This document shows, piece after piece, positions 5,132 through 5,687 of a stretch of DNA of 5,687 bases; within the stretch, counting starts at the first letter, position 1; the number at the start of each line of letters is the position of its first letter. Made by a program: the position numbers and the translations under genes. The stretch comes from Thermohalobaculum sp039026295 (GTDB taxonomy: Bacteria; Pseudomonadota; Alphaproteobacteria; Rhodobacterales; Rhodobacteraceae): assembly GCA_039026295.1 (NCBI GenBank), contig JBCCMP010000343.1, positions 1-5,687 of the forward strand, given 5' to 3'. Below the pieces are notes generated by a model, which saw only the letters and a program-made list of their open reading frames with translations, had not been told where the DNA came from and searched no databases.

Positions 5132-5554
5132 TCAGCGGCGCCACCACCGCTTTGTCCGGCGATCCCAGCGGCGCACCGCGCGATCGGCGCGGCGGTCCCA
5201 CCGCGACGTGACGCGCGAGGCCCGAGGGCCGAGCCTTCTGTCCAGACGGTCTTCGCGGCGATCCCAGCGATCCTCGCGCCGGTCCCAGCGGTCTTCACGG
5301 CGATCCCAACGGTCTTCGAGACGGTCACGCGGGCCATTGTCCACCCGCCTGTCCCAGCGGTCCTCGCGGCGATCCCAACGATCCTCGCGGCGGTCCCAGC
5401 GGTCCTCGCGCCGGTCCCACCTGTCTTCGATCCGGTCGGCTTTCTTCGCCCAATAGCGATCCCCGGGATCTGCCGATGCAGCCGGTGCCGAGAGCCCGAA
5501 GATCAACGCCCCAACTGGCACGATCAACGCCGTCTTGATCCAAGCATAAGTCAT
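5132..5554 (-). CDS. Small exported protein of tandem EDRWDRR heptads with Arg/Trp-rich tail
   Basis: A 140-residue protein of no named family that I recognise. Residues 1-28 (MTYAWIKTALIVP..., ending APAASA) form a clear Sec signal peptide with likely cleavage after ASA, so the mature protein acts in the periplasm, envelope or medium. The mature part is mostly eight heptads EDRWDRR: four at residues 43-70, a 9-residue linker VDNGPRDRL, four more at 80-107 (the last is EDRLDRR), then GPRASR and degenerate WDRR units ending TKRWWRR. Each heptad has three acids and three arginines, net charge near zero, with one Trp per seven residues; a long charged helix is likely. The ATG at 5554 has GAGG six bases upstream; ATG at 5566, adding MRLN, is a real alternative with a poorer GAGGGG. 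The gene appears to be a single transcription unit with its own terminator at 5045-5075. Function unknown; an envelope-stress or surface-binding role would be a guess. Confidence 0.82.
   Translation of the reverse strand: MTYAWIKTALIVPVGALIFGLSAPAASADPGDRYWAKKADRIEDRWDRREDRWDRREDRWDRREDRWDRRVDNGPRDRLEDRWDRREDRWDRREDRWDRREDRLDRRLGPRASRVTSRWDRRADRAVRRWDRRTKRWWRR
5234..5428 (-). repeat. Coding minisatellite: two blocks of four 21-bp units
   Basis: Eight contiguous-in-frame 21-bp units encode EDRWDRR. Units 1-4 occupy 5428-5345 and units 5-8 occupy 5317-5234, separated by a 27-bp linker (5344-5318), giving a 111-bp higher-order period. Units differ mostly at synonymous positions (GAG/GAA, GAC/GAT, CGC/CGT/CGG/AGG), so the peptide is conserved while the DNA has diverged. 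Unit 3 differs from unit 7 at one base, and only units 4 and 8 use AGG/AGA for the sixth codon, suggesting duplication of a four-unit block. Confidence 0.9.
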
Positions 5555-5586
5555 GTTCAGCCTCATGTTTCCCAACCCCTCGCGTT

Positions 5587-5604
5587 GCTGAACGCCAGCT
5601 GAAC
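5587..5604. promoter_or_regulatory. GCTGAAC direct repeat with 11-bp period upstream of the repeat protein
   Basis: Two perfect copies of GCTGAAC (5587-5593 and 5598-5604) start 11 bp apart, one helical turn. Head-to-tail half-sites at this spacing are typical of OmpR/PhoB-family response regulators. A looser GGTGAAC lies at 5645-5651. No clear -35/-10 pair was found, so whether this activates or represses the gene is open. Confidence 0.4.
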
Positions 5605-5687
5605 AAGACTCCGTCGCGGCCCCGCCGGCCCGGGCCCCACCCCCGGTGAACAGTGGCGCCTAACCCAAAACAAAAGGTTGGCCCGGG
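5605..5687. other. GC-rich upstream region, nothing coding seen
   Basis: The right edge of the window contains a GGCCCGGGCC palindrome (5627-5636) and an A-rich patch with AACC...GGTT arms near 5659-5676. It presumably holds the promoter of the repeat-protein gene, but no hexamers are convincing. Confidence 0.3.

Noticed and set aside
5234..5428. The 21-bp periodic array as a CRISPR.
   Set aside because: Units are contiguous, in frame and without unique spacers; it is a coding minisatellite.
5028..5456. Plus-strand frame opposite the heptads encoding SRRSQRS repeats.
   Set aside because: Its repeats are the forced complement of the EDRWDRR units. The minus strand has the signal peptide, ribosome-binding site and terminator.

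Overview
The window is GC-rich, densely coded and unremarkable in its housekeeping content. GC-rich third codon positions, the protein types and the gene spacing suggest an alphaproteobacterium, most likely of the Rhodobacterales/Roseobacter type. That placement is inferred from style and was not tested by any search. I see no rRNA, tRNA, IS element, CRISPR array or phage gene.

Layout, left to right. Positions 1-390 (minus) hold the N-terminal 130 residues of a TetR-family repressor that runs off the left edge. It is divergent from a plus-strand NAD(P)H quinone oxidoreductase of the flavodoxin-like fold (491-1090). The ~100-bp gap between them carries three near-identical 14-bp palindromes (TTGACC-NN-GGTCAA type), which look like a self- and target-regulating operator set. 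Next on the plus strand, after a strong GC-rich hairpin, is a complete peptidase T (pepT, 1213-2460) with every expected zinc ligand. Convergent to it, 6 bp away, is a minus-strand gene (2467-3432) for a predicted inner-membrane protein with three helices and a cytosolic divergent CBS pair (Bateman module). I do not recognise it as a named family.

An AT-richer leader follows (3433-3609), and then a two-gene minus-strand operon: a fumarylacetoacetate hydrolase-family enzyme (4044-4733, resembling fumarylpyruvate hydrolase) translationally coupled to a VOC/glyoxalase-like protein (3610-4044). Together they suggest a small catabolic operon for ring-cleavage or related diketo acids. The VOC gene has a C-terminal tail that looks like read-through after a one-base loss.

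Positions 4734-5131 contain no convincing protein gene but much secondary structure: an inverted repeat overlapping the hydrolase ribosome-binding site, an 11-bp perfect hairpin, a GNRA-capped hairpin and a textbook intrinsic terminator at 5045-5075. A minus-strand small RNA is possible here. The window ends with a minus-strand gene (5132-5554) for a small exported protein built from eight nearly perfect EDRWDRR heptads in two blocks of four, with an Arg/Trp-rich tail. Together with the membrane Bateman protein this is the most unusual content of the window. No multi-gene novel system can be demonstrated from this sequence alone.
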